Position numbers and translations under genes: made by a program | The notes under the pieces: model-generated | The model's input: the letters and a program-made list of their open reading frames with translations, nothing else | Told to the model about the DNA's origin: nothing | Databases searched by the model: none | Assembly: GCA_013297775.1 (NCBI GenBank) | Contig: JAAFIL010000001.1 | Location: 1 to 64,000 of the forward strand | From: Bacteroidota bacterium | Lineage (GTDB): Bacteria > Bacteroidota > Bacteroidia > B-17B0 > Aurantibacillaceae | Length of the DNA: 64,000 nucleotides | Direction: 5' to 3' | Shown here: in pieces, positions 20,413 through 30,417 of the stretch | Layout: every line of letters starts with the position of its first letter | Numbering within the stretch: the first letter of the stretch is position 1

Positions 20413-22288
20413 CGGTATCCTATCCAACTCGCTCAACGAATTGGAGCAAGCCCAAATGATTGAGGTCATGAATAAGGCACTGCACCACCGTGGCCCCGAT
20501 GATACAGGCATTTTTCAAAATGGAAAAATAGCACTCGGACATACACGTTTGGCTATTATTGATTTAAGTGCCAATGGTCATCAACCTTTTTTTAGTAGCA
20601 ACCAACGCTACGTGATGGTGTTTAATGGCGAAATTTATAATTACAAAGAATTAAAATTAGAACTGCAACGGGTTGCCCAAGGCAGTTCAGATTTACCTTA
20701 TTTTTTTAAAACAGATACCGATACCGAAGTGGTAATGGCGGCTTTCATTCGGTGGGGCGCAAAGTGTTTAAATTATTTGAATGGCATGTTTGCCTTTGCC
20801 ATTTACGACACACATAAAAATTCGGTTTTTATAGCGCGCGATCGCATGGGTGTTAAACCCTTGTATTTTAATTATTCAGACAAGGGCTTTATTTTTTCGA
20901 GTGAGGTGAGAGCCATTTTAAAATCAGGCATCCAATCGTTTTCGTTAAACCACAGTGTGTTGGCCGAGTATGCGCAGTATCAAACGGTTTCGGCACCCAA
21001 CACCATTGTTAAAGGCATTCAAGTTTTACAAGCTGGGCATTACCTCGAAATTGTTGATCAAAAAGTACATCAAACAGCATATTGGCAAGCCCCTCATTTT
21101 ATTACAACTACTAACGCTTTATCGTATTCGGAAACGTGTCAAAAAATTAATGAGTTACTCAGTTTATCAGTACAACGCCGTTTAATAGCCGATGTGCCAT
21201 TTGGAGCTTTTTTATCAGGGGGTATAGACTCTAGTATTGTTGTAGGGCTAATGGCTAAGGTTTCATCCGAACCCATACAAACGTTTAATGTATCGTTCGA
21301 TGAAGATGCGTTTTCTGAATCGGTATATGCCCGAAGTATTGCCAAACGATTTAATACACAACACCACGAAATTCGATTAACGCCACAAGATTTTTTAAAC
21401 GACTTACCCTATGCGTTAATGGCAATGGATCACCCTGGTGGAGATGGTATTAACACTTACGTTGTTGCCAAAGCAACACGAAAAGCTGGAATAACCATGG
21501 CTTTAAGTGGCGTCGGTGGCGATGAACTTTTTGCGGGATACCCCAATTTTAAACGGTTACATCATTTACAAAACGATTGGCGTTTAAAACTGGCACCACC
21601 ATTGGTACGAAAAATGATTGCATTGGGTTTAGAATGTACCTCAACACGTATTAGTAAAGCAAAAATAGCCGAGGTGCTGCGTTTACCAGATTTTGGTTTA
21701 CAACAAACTTATCCCCTGAGTAGAAGTTTATTTACCAAGAAGGAACTAAACAAGCTCGTAAAAGATTCATCTATTGCTTGGGGTGCATTGTCTTTTCTTG
21801 AATCAAAAAAAATAAATGCAAATGCCATATTGAGTTATACTTCTGTTTTGGAAATGAATAGTTATTTACAAAACGTGTTATTACGCGACACCGATCAAAT
21901 GGCAATGGCTGTGGCCTTAGAGGTAAGAGAACCCTTTTTAGATGTGAAACTGGTTGAGTTTGTTTTGGGTATAAACGATGCCATGAAGTTTCCGCACTCG
22001 CCTAAAAAATTGTTAGTAGATAGTGTTGAAGGCTTAATTCCAAAAGAAATTACCGAACGATCTAAAATGGGTTTTGTTTTACCTTGGGCCAATTGGATGC
22101 GCCTCGAATTAAAACCGTTTTGCGAGGCACAAATTTTAAGTTTAGAAAACAAACAGATTTTTAAGCCCGGTGCTATTTTAGAACTGTGGAAACGATTTTT
22201 GCAAAATGATAATCGGGTAACTTGGTCGCGGGTGTGGCATTTTATAACCTTAAACTATTGGATGGAGGCCACCAAAATTGAAATCTAA
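20399..22288 (+). CDS. asnB: glutamine-hydrolysing asparagine synthase-type amidotransferase
   Basis: This 629-residue protein begins MCGINGI, so the nucleophilic cysteine directly follows the initiator. The class II glutaminase domain shows HHRGPDD, GHTRLAIIDL and FNGEIYNY. The synthetase domain contains the pyrophosphate loop SGGIDSS, SGVGGDELFAGYP and, near the C-terminus, REPFLDVKLVEF. Such genes within polysaccharide clusters often amidate a sugar acid or related carboxylate instead of making free asparagine. The overlaps with epimerase (14 bases) and glycosyltransferase (11 bases) genes favour that role here, but this is inference. Confidence 0.93.
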   Translation: MCGINGILSNSLNELEQAQMIEVMNKALHHRGPDDTGIFQNGKIALGHTRLAIIDLSANGHQPFFSSNQRYVMVFNGEIYNYKELKLELQRVAQGSSDLPYFFKTDTDTEVVMAAFIRWGAKCLNYLNGMFAFAIYDTHKNSVFIARDRMGVKPLYFNYSDKGFIFSSEVRAILKSGIQSFSLNHSVLAEYAQYQTVSAPNTIVKGIQVLQAGHYLEIVDQKVHQTAYWQAPHFITTTNALSYSETCQKINELLSLSVQRRLIADVPFGAFLSGGIDSSIVVGLMAKVSSEPIQTFNVSFDEDAFSESVYARSIAKRFNTQHHEIRLTPQDFLNDLPYALMAMDHPGGDGINTYVVAKATRKAGITMALSGVGGDELFAGYPNFKRLHHLQNDWRLKLAPPLVRKMIALGLECTSTRISKAKIAEVLRLPDFGLQQTYPLSRSLFTKKELNKLVKDSSIAWGALSFLESKKINANAILSYTSVLEMNSYLQNVLLRDTDQMAMAVALEVREPFLDVKLVEFVLGINDAMKFPHSPKKLLVDSVEGLIPKEITERSKMGFVLPWANWMRLELKPFCEAQILSLENKQIFKPGAILELWKRFLQNDNRVTWSRVWHFITLNYWMEATKIEI

Positions 22289-23462
22289 AACAACCTTATT
22301 AATTTGCGTAGATTGGTTTTGGCCGGGCTATTTAGCCGGGGGGCCTGTTCGTTCGGTAATAGCACTTATTGAAGCACTTCGTAACGAGATAGATTTTAAA
22401 GTAATTACGCAAAATGGAGATATAGATAACAAACCTTACGCAGACATAACGCCCAATTGCTGGGTAACATCTCCGCTTGGCTGTTTAGTGTATTACGTTT
22501 CGAAGGAGGAGTTAACGGCTAAACGTTTACGGATTTTACTCACCGAAACGACTTATGATGCTGTTTATTTGAATAGTTTTTTCTCGTATTACTTTTCCAT
22601 TTTGCCCCTTCGTATTTTGCATACGTTACCGCATTCTAAACGAATCATATTGGCTCCAAGAGGGATGCTTGGTAAAGGTGCTTTGGCCTTAAAATCGTTT
22701 AAAAAGAAATTGTTTCTGGTGTATGCGAAATTATCTGGTATTTATAAACAGGTTCAATGGCATGCCACATCCGAACAAGAAGTAGCGGAAATAAAAGCCG
22801 CAATGGGTGCCGCAATACGCATTGTTAACATTGCCAACTTAACGGTGTTTAAAAAGTCTGACTTAAAAATTAAACCGAAAAGCAAAGGCATACTTCGGTT
22901 GTGTTTTATTTCGCGTATTAGTCCTAAAAAAAACTTAACGTATGCCTTGCAAGTTTTATCAACCGTGCAAGAGGCAACCATTCAGTTTTCGATTTTTGGA
23001 CCCATAGAAGATTCATCCTATTGGAACGAATGTGAAAAAATAATAAAGACGCTTCCTGATAACATCACCGTCAATTATAAGGGCAGTTATCAACCTGAGC
23101 AAATTGTAGCGGTATTAAACAGTGTAGATGTTTTAATGTTGCCCACCTTGAATGAAAATTTTGGACATGTTATTGTAGAAAGTATGTTGAATGGCGTACC
23201 TGTTATTATTAGCGACCAAACCCCTTGGCGTAGGCTGCAAGCGGCCAAAGCTGGTTTCGACTTGGTATTAGGCGCACCTCAACACTTTAAAACAGCTTTG
23301 TTATTTTATGCCCAATTAACCGAGTTAGAAATGCACCAACACGCACAATGGGCGCAAAATTATATGGTGGAACAGTTAAATGAAGCAACCACCGTTTTAA
23401 AATATCAACACTTATTTTGTAAAGATGAATCGTATGATGCAAACCAATCTATCGGCTTTTAA
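22278..23462 (+). CDS. glycosyltransferase, GT4-like
   Basis: This 394-residue enzyme starts with TTG, overlapping asnB by 11 bases. The N-terminal part has VDWFWPGYLAGGPVRSVIALIEAL, as in GT4 enzymes that bind an acceptor through a Gly-rich loop. The C-terminal domain has LCFISRISPKKNLTYAL, FSIFGPIED, YKGSYQPEQI and LPTLNENFGHVIVESMLNG, with the E-x7-E-like donor site, and GVPVIISDQTPW. It probably works with the acetyltransferase whose gene overlaps its 3' end by 38 bases. Start codon choice rests on the conserved N-terminal segment; donor unknown. Confidence 0.88.
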   Translation: MKSKTTLLICVDWFWPGYLAGGPVRSVIALIEALRNEIDFKVITQNGDIDNKPYADITPNCWVTSPLGCLVYYVSKEELTAKRLRILLTETTYDAVYLNSFFSYYFSILPLRILHTLPHSKRIILAPRGMLGKGALALKSFKKKLFLVYAKLSGIYKQVQWHATSEQEVAEIKAAMGAAIRIVNIANLTVFKKSDLKIKPKSKGILRLCFISRISPKKNLTYALQVLSTVQEATIQFSIFGPIEDSSYWNECEKIIKTLPDNITVNYKGSYQPEQIVAVLNSVDVLMLPTLNENFGHVIVESMLNGVPVIISDQTPWRRLQAAKAGFDLVLGAPQHFKTALLFYAQLTELEMHQHAQWAQNYMVEQLNEATTVLKYQHLFCKDESYDANQSIGF

Positions 23463-23985
23463 TAATAAATGGTATAAACCTGGCGGCTCGCTGTTAAAGC
23501 GTTTGGTTTGGTATCAGATAAACATTTTATTTTTTAAATCGGCTTTTCCATTTTATGGTGCCAAAAGAGCCTTATTGCGATTATTTGGTGCTGAGGTAGG
23601 CTCGGCTGTTGTTATAAAACCTCACGTATCTATAAAATACCCTTGGCGACTAAAAATAGGTAACTTTGTATGGATTGGCGAACAAGTATGGATAGACAAT
23701 TTAGAACTAATTACTATAAAAGATAACGTGTGTATTTCGCAAGGAGCTCTTTTATTGTGCGGCAATCATAACTACAAAAAAGTAACGTTCGACTTAATGG
23801 TTGGAAAGATTTGTTTAGAAGAAGGAGCGTGGGTAGGTGCCAAAGCAATTGTTTGCCCAGGTGTAACGCTTCATAGTCATGCGTTATTAACCGTGGGAAG
23901 CGTTGCTGTGAGCAGTTTAGAGGCTTATGGCATTTACCAAGGAAACCCTGCTGTAAAAATTAGGGTGCGACAAATTAAAAATTAA
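23425..23985 (+). CDS. WcaF-type left-handed beta-helix acetyltransferase
   Basis: This 186-residue protein belongs to the hexapeptide-repeat acyltransferases, closest by eye to the colanic acid acetyltransferase WcaF. The N-terminus carries NKWYKPGGSLLKRLVWY and PFYGAKRALLRLFGAEVGS. The coil has imperfect hexapeptide repeats (VWIGEQVWIDNLELITIKDNV, split in the sequence) and the active-site region CGNHNYK. It ends with a typical GVTLHSHALLTVGSV segment. It likely O-acetylates a sugar of the surface polysaccharide using acetyl-CoA in the cytoplasm. It is the last gene of the overlapping operon begun by murB. Confidence 0.87.
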   Translation: MNRMMQTNLSAFNNKWYKPGGSLLKRLVWYQINILFFKSAFPFYGAKRALLRLFGAEVGSAVVIKPHVSIKYPWRLKIGNFVWIGEQVWIDNLELITIKDNVCISQGALLLCGNHNYKKVTFDLMVGKICLEEGAWVGAKAIVCPGVTLHSHALLTVGSVAVSSLEAYGIYQGNPAVKIRVRQIKN

Positions 23986-24079
23986 TGCTATTGATAGTTA
24001 GTATAATTTGACGAAAGGCACAAATTACTATATAAAAAACTTGCTTTTCTAAATTTACACTATTAATTTAGAAGTGTAA

Positions 24080-24457
24080 TTGACAACAAACGTGAACGAA
24101 AAAAAGAGAATAATTACTCGAACGAACCAGCTTCCTCAAGTTGATTTTGATATTGCAAAAGGCATACTCGATATAAGAGGCAAAATTGTACCCGAAAATC
24201 CGAGCGATTTTTTTAAGGAGTTAGATACATGGGTTAGCGAATATACTGTGCGCACCAACTCGTCGGTGGAGGTGAACATGTACTTGGATTATTTTAATAC
24301 TGTATCTTCAAAAATGCTATCGAAGTTCTTACAAAAAATGCTCCCCAATAACCCGCGTTTAAATTGGTACTACGAATTAGAAGACATTGAAATTAAAGAA
24401 GCGGGCGAAGATTATGCCGCTATTTTAAATTACCCCATCAACGTTATTCAAGCCTAA
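24080..24457 (+). CDS. SiaC-family regulatory phosphoprotein (DUF1987)
   Basis: This 125-residue protein resembles SiaC, the phosphorylation-controlled partner protein of the Pseudomonas SiaABCD pathway. Matching features are the N-terminal TRTNQLPQVDFDIAKGIL and IRGKIVPENPSDFF, the middle EVNMYLDYFNTVSSKML (about 65-80) where the phosphorylatable threonine region of SiaC lies, and a C-terminal DYAAILNYPI. In that pathway, a kinase and a PP2C/SpoIIE phosphatase control binding of SiaC to its partner. A SpoIIE phosphatase gene follows 204 bases downstream. The start is TTG at 24080, or GTG at 24092. Family assignment is good; the cellular target is unknown. Confidence 0.85.
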   Translation: MTTNVNEKKRIITRTNQLPQVDFDIAKGILDIRGKIVPENPSDFFKELDTWVSEYTVRTNSSVEVNMYLDYFNTVSSKMLSKFLQKMLPNNPRLNWYYELEDIEIKEAGEDYAAILNYPINVIQA

Positions 24458-24661
24458 TTTACTTTTATTTTAAATTTTAGTACCACGCTTAATTCATTCT
24501 TCCCGTTTACGGACTTGGCACGCCATTCTTATAGCAAATGATTTATAATTTGGTATTATACCATTTCAACAAACCTTTGCGAAATAAACCGTAAGTACAA
24601 ATGCACATTTATTCGCTTAGAAGCCAAAAAAGTGTATTTTTAGGGTTGTTTTATACTACTT

Positions 24662-27600
24662 GTGAAGGTTTCAAAATTTTTATTAGCACTTATTTTATTT
24701 GGTTTACTAACTATTAAATCAAATGTTTGCGCTCAAAAACAAAATGCGGTACTTGATGAGGTGAGCCTTGATGGCATTACAAACACCTTTATTAATGCCA
24801 TTTTCCAAGATAGCAAAGGCTATATGTGGCTAGGCACTATTGCTGGGCTTAACCGTTACGATGGGTATAACTTTACCAATTACCGCAGCTTTATGAACGA
24901 TAGCACCAGCCTTAGTTCGCCTCAGGTTAGTTGTATTATAGAGTTAAAAGATAAACGTGTATTGGTAGGAACCACAAAAGGACTAAGTATTTATTCGCAG
25001 GCTAGTAATTCGTTTAAGCGTGTATTTGTTCCTGGCAACGCAAAAGACGAATCGTATTTACGGAAGCAAAGAATACGATGTTTATTCATTACACGCGATG
25101 GGCAAATTTTATGTGGCACATCGAGCGGCGTGTATGTATTTAACGAACTCAATAATACTTTATCGCCTTTAAAATATGGTAAGGAAGCCTATTTAAACGA
25201 TTGGATAGTTCAATCCATTATGCAAGATAGAGGCGGAGCAATTTGGTTTGGAGCCAAGAAACAGCAAAATGATAAACCCATTTTTCGGGTATTTAAACTC
25301 AATTTAAACACCCTTAGTCAAAAAGAATTAGTGGTGAGCGATGGCGGCTCGTCGGGGCATTTGGGTATATCGGAAGATTATTTAGGGAACATTTGGGTAA
25401 GCACCGACGATGGTTTGGTTAGCATTAATCCTTCTAGCTTAAAGCAAACGTTTTATAAAAGTCCCGAAAATTTTTACTCAAATAGTTCGTACTACCACTC
25501 TAAAGATAATGTGATTTGGCAAGGCTTTTGGAGCTTTGGGGTAACAGCTTTTGATATAGACAAGAAGCAATTTACCGTTTACAAAAACGATCCTACCAAT
25601 CCACGCTCGTTAAACAGCAACAAGGTTTATTCTCTATTTAAAGACGATAACGAAATTATGTGGTTTGGTTCAGATGTAGGCTTACAAAAATTAACCAGCA
25701 AGCGTCCGAATCTCGAAATCATTTCTGGAAATTTTGATCCGTCGCATCCATTTGTATCGAACCGTTTTAGCCGTGTAGAATTATTGACCAAACACCCCGA
25801 AAAAATTTTAGTAGCCATTGACGGAGAAGGGTTTTCGATAGTAGATAAGTTGCTCAAACAAAATACGTTTTTTGGTCCACAAAGTGCCATTAAAAGCGAC
25901 GAACGTTTTGTGAACGATTTTTATGAAGATGAAGACGGAACGGTTTTTATAGGTGGGCAAAACAACTTTTCTAAACTCACGTTTGTGAATGATAAACCCA
26001 TTATTAAATCGTACTTTGAACATCAAGAACATTATGTATTTAGTATTATACCCGATAAATTGAACAAAGATATTTTTTGGTTATTGGGGGTCAACCAAAT
26101 TATTAAATTCGATAAACGTACCGAGCAATTTGTATTTATTAATAAACCTGGCGGCTTAGAGCAAATGTTTGAAAACGGCTTCATGGATAAGGAAACGCTT
26201 TATTTGCTGCATAAAGATGGCATTTTAAAATACAATACCTTAACCGCCGTAACCGAAGACATTGTTATAAATGATGTAGGTGCATTAACCAACTGCATTG
26301 TGCTTGATAAAAATAACATCATGCTTAGTTCGCAGTACCAAGGTTTAATACGTTACGATCTTAAAGCGAGGAACTACATCGTAGAATTAAACCAAGGAAA
26401 ATACTTTCCAGAAATTTCGCATTTAAAAAACTACCGAGGTAAAATTTGGATTTCGACATCGAATGGATTATATACTTGGAAAACATCGAATAAAGACGTG
26501 ATGTATTACAGTAAAATAGATGGCTTACCTAGCAATATTATTTATAACGTTGAGGAAAAAGATGGCTACTTATATTTAGCCACACATGCTGGGCTTTGTA
26601 TTTTTAATCCCAATTTCAATCAAACACATTTTAACATGCCCAAAGTTGATATTATTGGACTTTATGGCATTGATGGTTCGTTTAATTACGATGTGGATCT
26701 TAACCTCAACTCCGAAATTAATTTACAAGAAAAACAAAATTCATTTAAAATTAAATTTACGGTACTTGATTTTAATCTCCCCGAAAAAAACATTTATAAA
26801 TACCGTTTATTGCCTATTGAATCGGATTACAGTTCCTTTGTAACGCTGAATGAAGCCATCTATAATGGGTTGCCCATTGGCGATTATGAGTTTCAAGTAA
26901 TTGGATCGAACAGCGATGGTATGCAAAATTTTGAACCTGTTACCATGAAAATACACATCATTCCACCATTTTATAAATCCAAATGGTTTTATGTGTTAAG
27001 CGGATTAAGTCTTTTGGTTCTTGTTAGTTTCATTGTACTTTACCGCATTCGAATTAATAAACAAAGTACCGAAAAATTAGAGCGGGTTATTTTTGAACGC
27101 ACCAACGAAATTGAACAGAAACGAAAAGAATTAAGCGAGAGCAGCTCGAAGACAAACTCACTAATCAATAACACCAAAGATTGCTTACTTCTTTTAGATA
27201 AAGACGGGTGTGTGGTATTGGTAAATGAAACGTTTAAACAGTTGTATGCCAAAATAGGGATGGATGTTAAACAAGGCGAATTATTTGTTGCGCAATTGCC
27301 ACCACTGTTTAGAGAACGTTTTGTTGGCTCTATCAATAAATTAAAAACCGATACTTCGGCCGAGCACGAGGATGTGTTTGATGTTGACAACTCGCGATTT
27401 TATTACATTACAAGTTTAAACACTATTTATGCCGAAGATGGATCTATTATTGGATACACCATTTTTAGTAAAGATTACACTGCAATAAAAACGGTTCAAC
27501 AAGAACTAACGCAACTGTCGCTGGTGGCCAGTAAAACCGATAGTGCAATTATCATTACCGACGAACAAGGTAAAATAGAATGGGTTAATAAATCGTTCGA

Positions 27601-28654
27601 GCGGTTGAGTGGGTATTCGTTAATGGAAGTGGTGGGTAAAAAACCTGGGCATATTTTACAAGGGCCTCGCTCTAACCAAGAAACGATAAAGTTTATCCGC
27701 GAAAAATTACTCGAACAAGTCGCCTTCACCGCCGAAGTTATCAATTACTCGAAAAGCGGGAACGAGTATTGGTTAACGTTAAACATATCGCCTGTTTACG
27801 ACGATAAAAAAGTACTCAAAAACTTTATTGCCGTTCAACAAGATATTACTGAGCGTAAACAACTCGAAGGCGAATTGTTATTTCAACGAAACGAATTGCA
27901 ACAAACCAATAAAGAGTTAATAGATAGCATTAACTATGCCGAACGGATTCAAAAAGCCATTTTGGTAGGTGAACAAGCATTACGAATTAATTTGCCCGAA
28001 AGTTTTATTTACTTTCAACCTAAAGATAGGGTGAGTGGCGATTTTTATTGGATAGGACGTGAAGGAAATTATTTAGTAATTGTTGCCGCCGATTGCACAG
28101 GACACGGTGTGCCAGGAGCCATGCTGAGTATGATTGGTACCTCGTTACTTAACAAAATTGTTTATGAAGATAATTGTTATTTGCCGGGCGATGTGATGAA
28201 ACGCTTAAACACACTTTTTTACCGACAACTCAATTTGAAAGATACACCTTTGCGCGATGGGATGGATGCCTCGGCGTTAACGATAGATTTTGAACATAAT
28301 AAAATGTATTTCTGCGGTGCACGAAACTCGGGGTTTATGATTAGTAGTTCTGAAATTACCGAATTAAAAGCGCAACGCGATTCGGTAGGTGAAAACGAAT
28401 ACATTGATTTTGTTAGCCTCGAAATACCTTATCAAAAAGGAAACATGTATTACTTATTTAGCGATGGATTTAAAGATCAGTTTGGTGGCCCCGAAGAGAA
28501 AAAACTAACCAGTAAACGATTTAGAGAAATATTGTTCAATGCTTCGTCTATGCCAATTAATGTGCAACAACATTTCATTGCCGAAAAATTAAATTTGTGG
28601 CGTGGTGGGTTACAACAAACAGATGATCTTTTGGTAATAGGATTAAAACTTTGA
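24662..28654 (+). CDS. propeller / Y_Y_Y / PAS / SpoIIE (PP2C) sensor phosphatase
   Basis: This 1330-residue protein begins with a signal peptide (MKVSKFLLALILFGLLTIKS). Repeated periplasmic two-component propeller blades follow (about 30-690; for example DSKGYMWLGTIAGLNRYDG), then a Y_Y_Y domain (about 700-765) and one membrane helix (about 776-797). The cytoplasmic side has a coiled coil, two PAS domains (about 833-945 and 946-1070) and a C-terminal SpoIIE phosphatase (about 1120-1330) with SGDFYWIG, ADCTGHGVPGAMLS, MDASAL and LFSDGFKDQFGG. The SpoIIE motifs show a complete metal-dependent serine/threonine phosphatase. The likely substrate is the SiaC-like protein encoded upstream. Its stop overlaps the next start (TTGA). 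Confidence 0.93.
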   Translation: MKVSKFLLALILFGLLTIKSNVCAQKQNAVLDEVSLDGITNTFINAIFQDSKGYMWLGTIAGLNRYDGYNFTNYRSFMNDSTSLSSPQVSCIIELKDKRVLVGTTKGLSIYSQASNSFKRVFVPGNAKDESYLRKQRIRCLFITRDGQILCGTSSGVYVFNELNNTLSPLKYGKEAYLNDWIVQSIMQDRGGAIWFGAKKQQNDKPIFRVFKLNLNTLSQKELVVSDGGSSGHLGISEDYLGNIWVSTDDGLVSINPSSLKQTFYKSPENFYSNSSYYHSKDNVIWQGFWSFGVTAFDIDKKQFTVYKNDPTNPRSLNSNKVYSLFKDDNEIMWFGSDVGLQKLTSKRPNLEIISGNFDPSHPFVSNRFSRVELLTKHPEKILVAIDGEGFSIVDKLLKQNTFFGPQSAIKSDERFVNDFYEDEDGTVFIGGQNNFSKLTFVNDKPIIKSYFEHQEHYVFSIIPDKLNKDIFWLLGVNQIIKFDKRTEQFVFINKPGGLEQMFENGFMDKETLYLLHKDGILKYNTLTAVTEDIVINDVGALTNCIVLDKNNIMLSSQYQGLIRYDLKARNYIVELNQGKYFPEISHLKNYRGKIWISTSNGLYTWKTSNKDVMYYSKIDGLPSNIIYNVEEKDGYLYLATHAGLCIFNPNFNQTHFNMPKVDIIGLYGIDGSFNYDVDLNLNSEINLQEKQNSFKIKFTVLDFNLPEKNIYKYRLLPIESDYSSFVTLNEAIYNGLPIGDYEFQVIGSNSDGMQNFEPVTMKIHIIPPFYKSKWFYVLSGLSLLVLVSFIVLYRIRINKQSTEKLERVIFERTNEIEQKRKELSESSSKTNSLINNTKDCLLLLDKDGCVVLVNETFKQLYAKIGMDVKQGELFVAQLPPLFRERFVGSINKLKTDTSAEHEDVFDVDNSRFYYITSLNTIYAEDGSIIGYTIFSKDYTAIKTVQQELTQLSLVASKTDSAIIITDEQGKIEWVNKSFERLSGYSLMEVVGKKPGHILQGPRSNQETIKFIREKLLEQVAFTAEVINYSKSGNEYWLTLNISPVYDDKKVLKNFIAVQQDITERKQLEGELLFQRNELQQTNKELIDSINYAERIQKAILVGEQALRINLPESFIYFQPKDRVSGDFYWIGREGNYLVIVAADCTGHGVPGAMLSMIGTSLLNKIVYEDNCYLPGDVMKRLNTLFYRQLNLKDTPLRDGMDASALTIDFEHNKMYFCGARNSGFMISSSEITELKAQRDSVGENEYIDFVSLEIPYQKGNMYYLFSDGFKDQFGGPEEKKLTSKRFREILFNASSMPINVQQHFIAEKLNLWRGGLQQTDDLLVIGLKL

Positions 28655-30417
28655 GAATTGGTGGGTGTATATTCGTTTTGTTACAACTAATGCTGAATGC
28701 GGTTTTAGCGCAAGATACCATACGTCTTACCGAAAAAACAACCGAACGCTATTTAGCCCGAAGCGATTATTTCATGCTTCAAAAAGAAGGTTGGAGTATT
28801 GATGATGCCATGGCTAATGCCGACTTGTTTGAAGCAACGGCAAAGCACCCACTTACTTTAAGAGGAACTAGTAAACAAACCACGTGGATAAAATTTTACC
28901 TTTCTAACCCAAGCCAAGTTAGTTTTTTACAACTTAGTCATACACACTTAGAAAAACTTAAAATTTATTTTTTTATTCCTAGTAAAGACACACTCATCAC
29001 CAAAAATCTAAGTCTAATTAATCGAAATAAAATTAATTATAAGTTTAAATACCCCACTGTTGTAATTCCTAAATACGATAAAATAACCTGTTACATCGAA
29101 CTTAATGCTGGAGGTAATACCTCTTCATCCGACATCATCTTATCAACCCGCGACCAGTTGTTTAAAAGCGAAGTTGCAAAAAATGTGCATTACGGCATTT
29201 ACTTTGGTGCTATGTTTTTATTAATATTCATTTATGGCTTGGTTTATGCGTTAACCCGAAACATTGGTAATGTTTTTTTTATGCTTTTTTTAGTTTCGTT
29301 TCTAATGTACATTGCCATCTCGTGTGGCTTGTATTACCTTTATTTACCCCCTTGGATAAATAAAATACTAAGCAGTAAATGGGCTCCCGCTATGTGGGTT
29401 AATTTAAGTTGCCTCTCGGCCTGCGCCTACTCGCGTCGCTATTTGTTTGGTAACTTTTCTTTAAAAAGTGTTTACATAAGTCCTCATATTATTTTTTCGA
29501 TTTTAATTCTTTTAGTTATTCCATTTGGAAACGTTTCTCTTTTTCATGCGTTATCGCATATCAATATGGTTGTGGCTTCTTTGGTCATTTTCTATAGTTT
29601 TCTATTCAAATCGCCCTATTTACACCGCACAAGCAAGTATATTATTTTAACAGGAAATAGTATTTTTAGTCTTATCGCCTTTACCAACATTTTAGCTTAC
29701 GAAGGTTTTATAACCATCTCTTCCAATTTGAATAATACCTTATTAGAAATTGCTGGGCTTACGCAAGCTATCTTCAATGCTTTGGGTCATTTCATCTTAT
29801 ACTTAAAAGAACAATCGGATGTTAACAAACAACTTATCAAAGAACAAGAGCGCATTATACGCTTACGAATGGATGAAAATTCGTTTAAACGCGAGCGGGT
29901 TAAAAATTTACAAGATAAAAAAGAACGCGCGCAGAAAGGTTTAAACGACATCCAACTGGAGTTAGCCTCTATTGCTACCGAGATAGAAGAAAATAATAAT
30001 GCCATACTTATTGGGAGTAAAAACCAAGCAAAGGTGAGCCGACAAATTGCCGAAAATAGTTTTGTTTCAAAAGATATTTTAAACAGTTTGCCCGACATGG
30101 TAATTATTGTAGATGATGAATTAAAAGTAATAGACTACAACGATAAGTTTGAAAAGATGAATAAAATAATGGGTATTCAAATTACAAGAGGTCAAAATTT
30201 AATCTCTCAAATTAACCCTACTTTTCGGCAGCATTACGAGAAACATTACGCAATGGCTTTTTCGCAAAACAGAGCCATTACTAAACCCGTATTTTATAAG
30301 AATGCCATTTTAACCGATGGGTATTGGTTAAATATTACTTACAAAGTTTTTAGCGTACCCGAGTTGCCAAGCAAACGGTTTTGCGCAGCTTTTGCTAAAC
30401 ATAAATTAACAAAATGA
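28651..30417 (+). CDS. 7TMR-DISM receptor with coiled coil and PAS domain, no output domain
   Basis: This 588-residue protein has a signal peptide, a periplasmic 7TMR-DISMED2-like domain (about 30-165; QTTWIKFYLSNPS is typical), seven predicted helices (about 185-380), a charged coiled coil (about 390-455) and a PAS domain (about 465-580; LPDMVIIVDDELKVIDYNDKF). No kinase, phosphatase or cyclase follows the PAS. The TTG start overlaps the phosphatase stop by 4 bases, and no nearer ATG keeps the signal peptide. It probably senses a periplasmic ligand and acts on a partner through the coiled coil or PAS, perhaps the SpoIIE protein. Confidence 0.85.
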   Translation: MRIGGCIFVLLQLMLNAVLAQDTIRLTEKTTERYLARSDYFMLQKEGWSIDDAMANADLFEATAKHPLTLRGTSKQTTWIKFYLSNPSQVSFLQLSHTHLEKLKIYFFIPSKDTLITKNLSLINRNKINYKFKYPTVVIPKYDKITCYIELNAGGNTSSSDIILSTRDQLFKSEVAKNVHYGIYFGAMFLLIFIYGLVYALTRNIGNVFFMLFLVSFLMYIAISCGLYYLYLPPWINKILSSKWAPAMWVNLSCLSACAYSRRYLFGNFSLKSVYISPHIIFSILILLVIPFGNVSLFHALSHINMVVASLVIFYSFLFKSPYLHRTSKYIILTGNSIFSLIAFTNILAYEGFITISSNLNNTLLEIAGLTQAIFNALGHFILYLKEQSDVNKQLIKEQERIIRLRMDENSFKRERVKNLQDKKERAQKGLNDIQLELASIATEIEENNNAILIGSKNQAKVSRQIAENSFVSKDILNSLPDMVIIVDDELKVIDYNDKFEKMNKIMGIQITRGQNLISQINPTFRQHYEKHYAMAFSQNRAITKPVFYKNAILTDGYWLNITYKVFSVPELPSKRFCAAFAKHKLTK

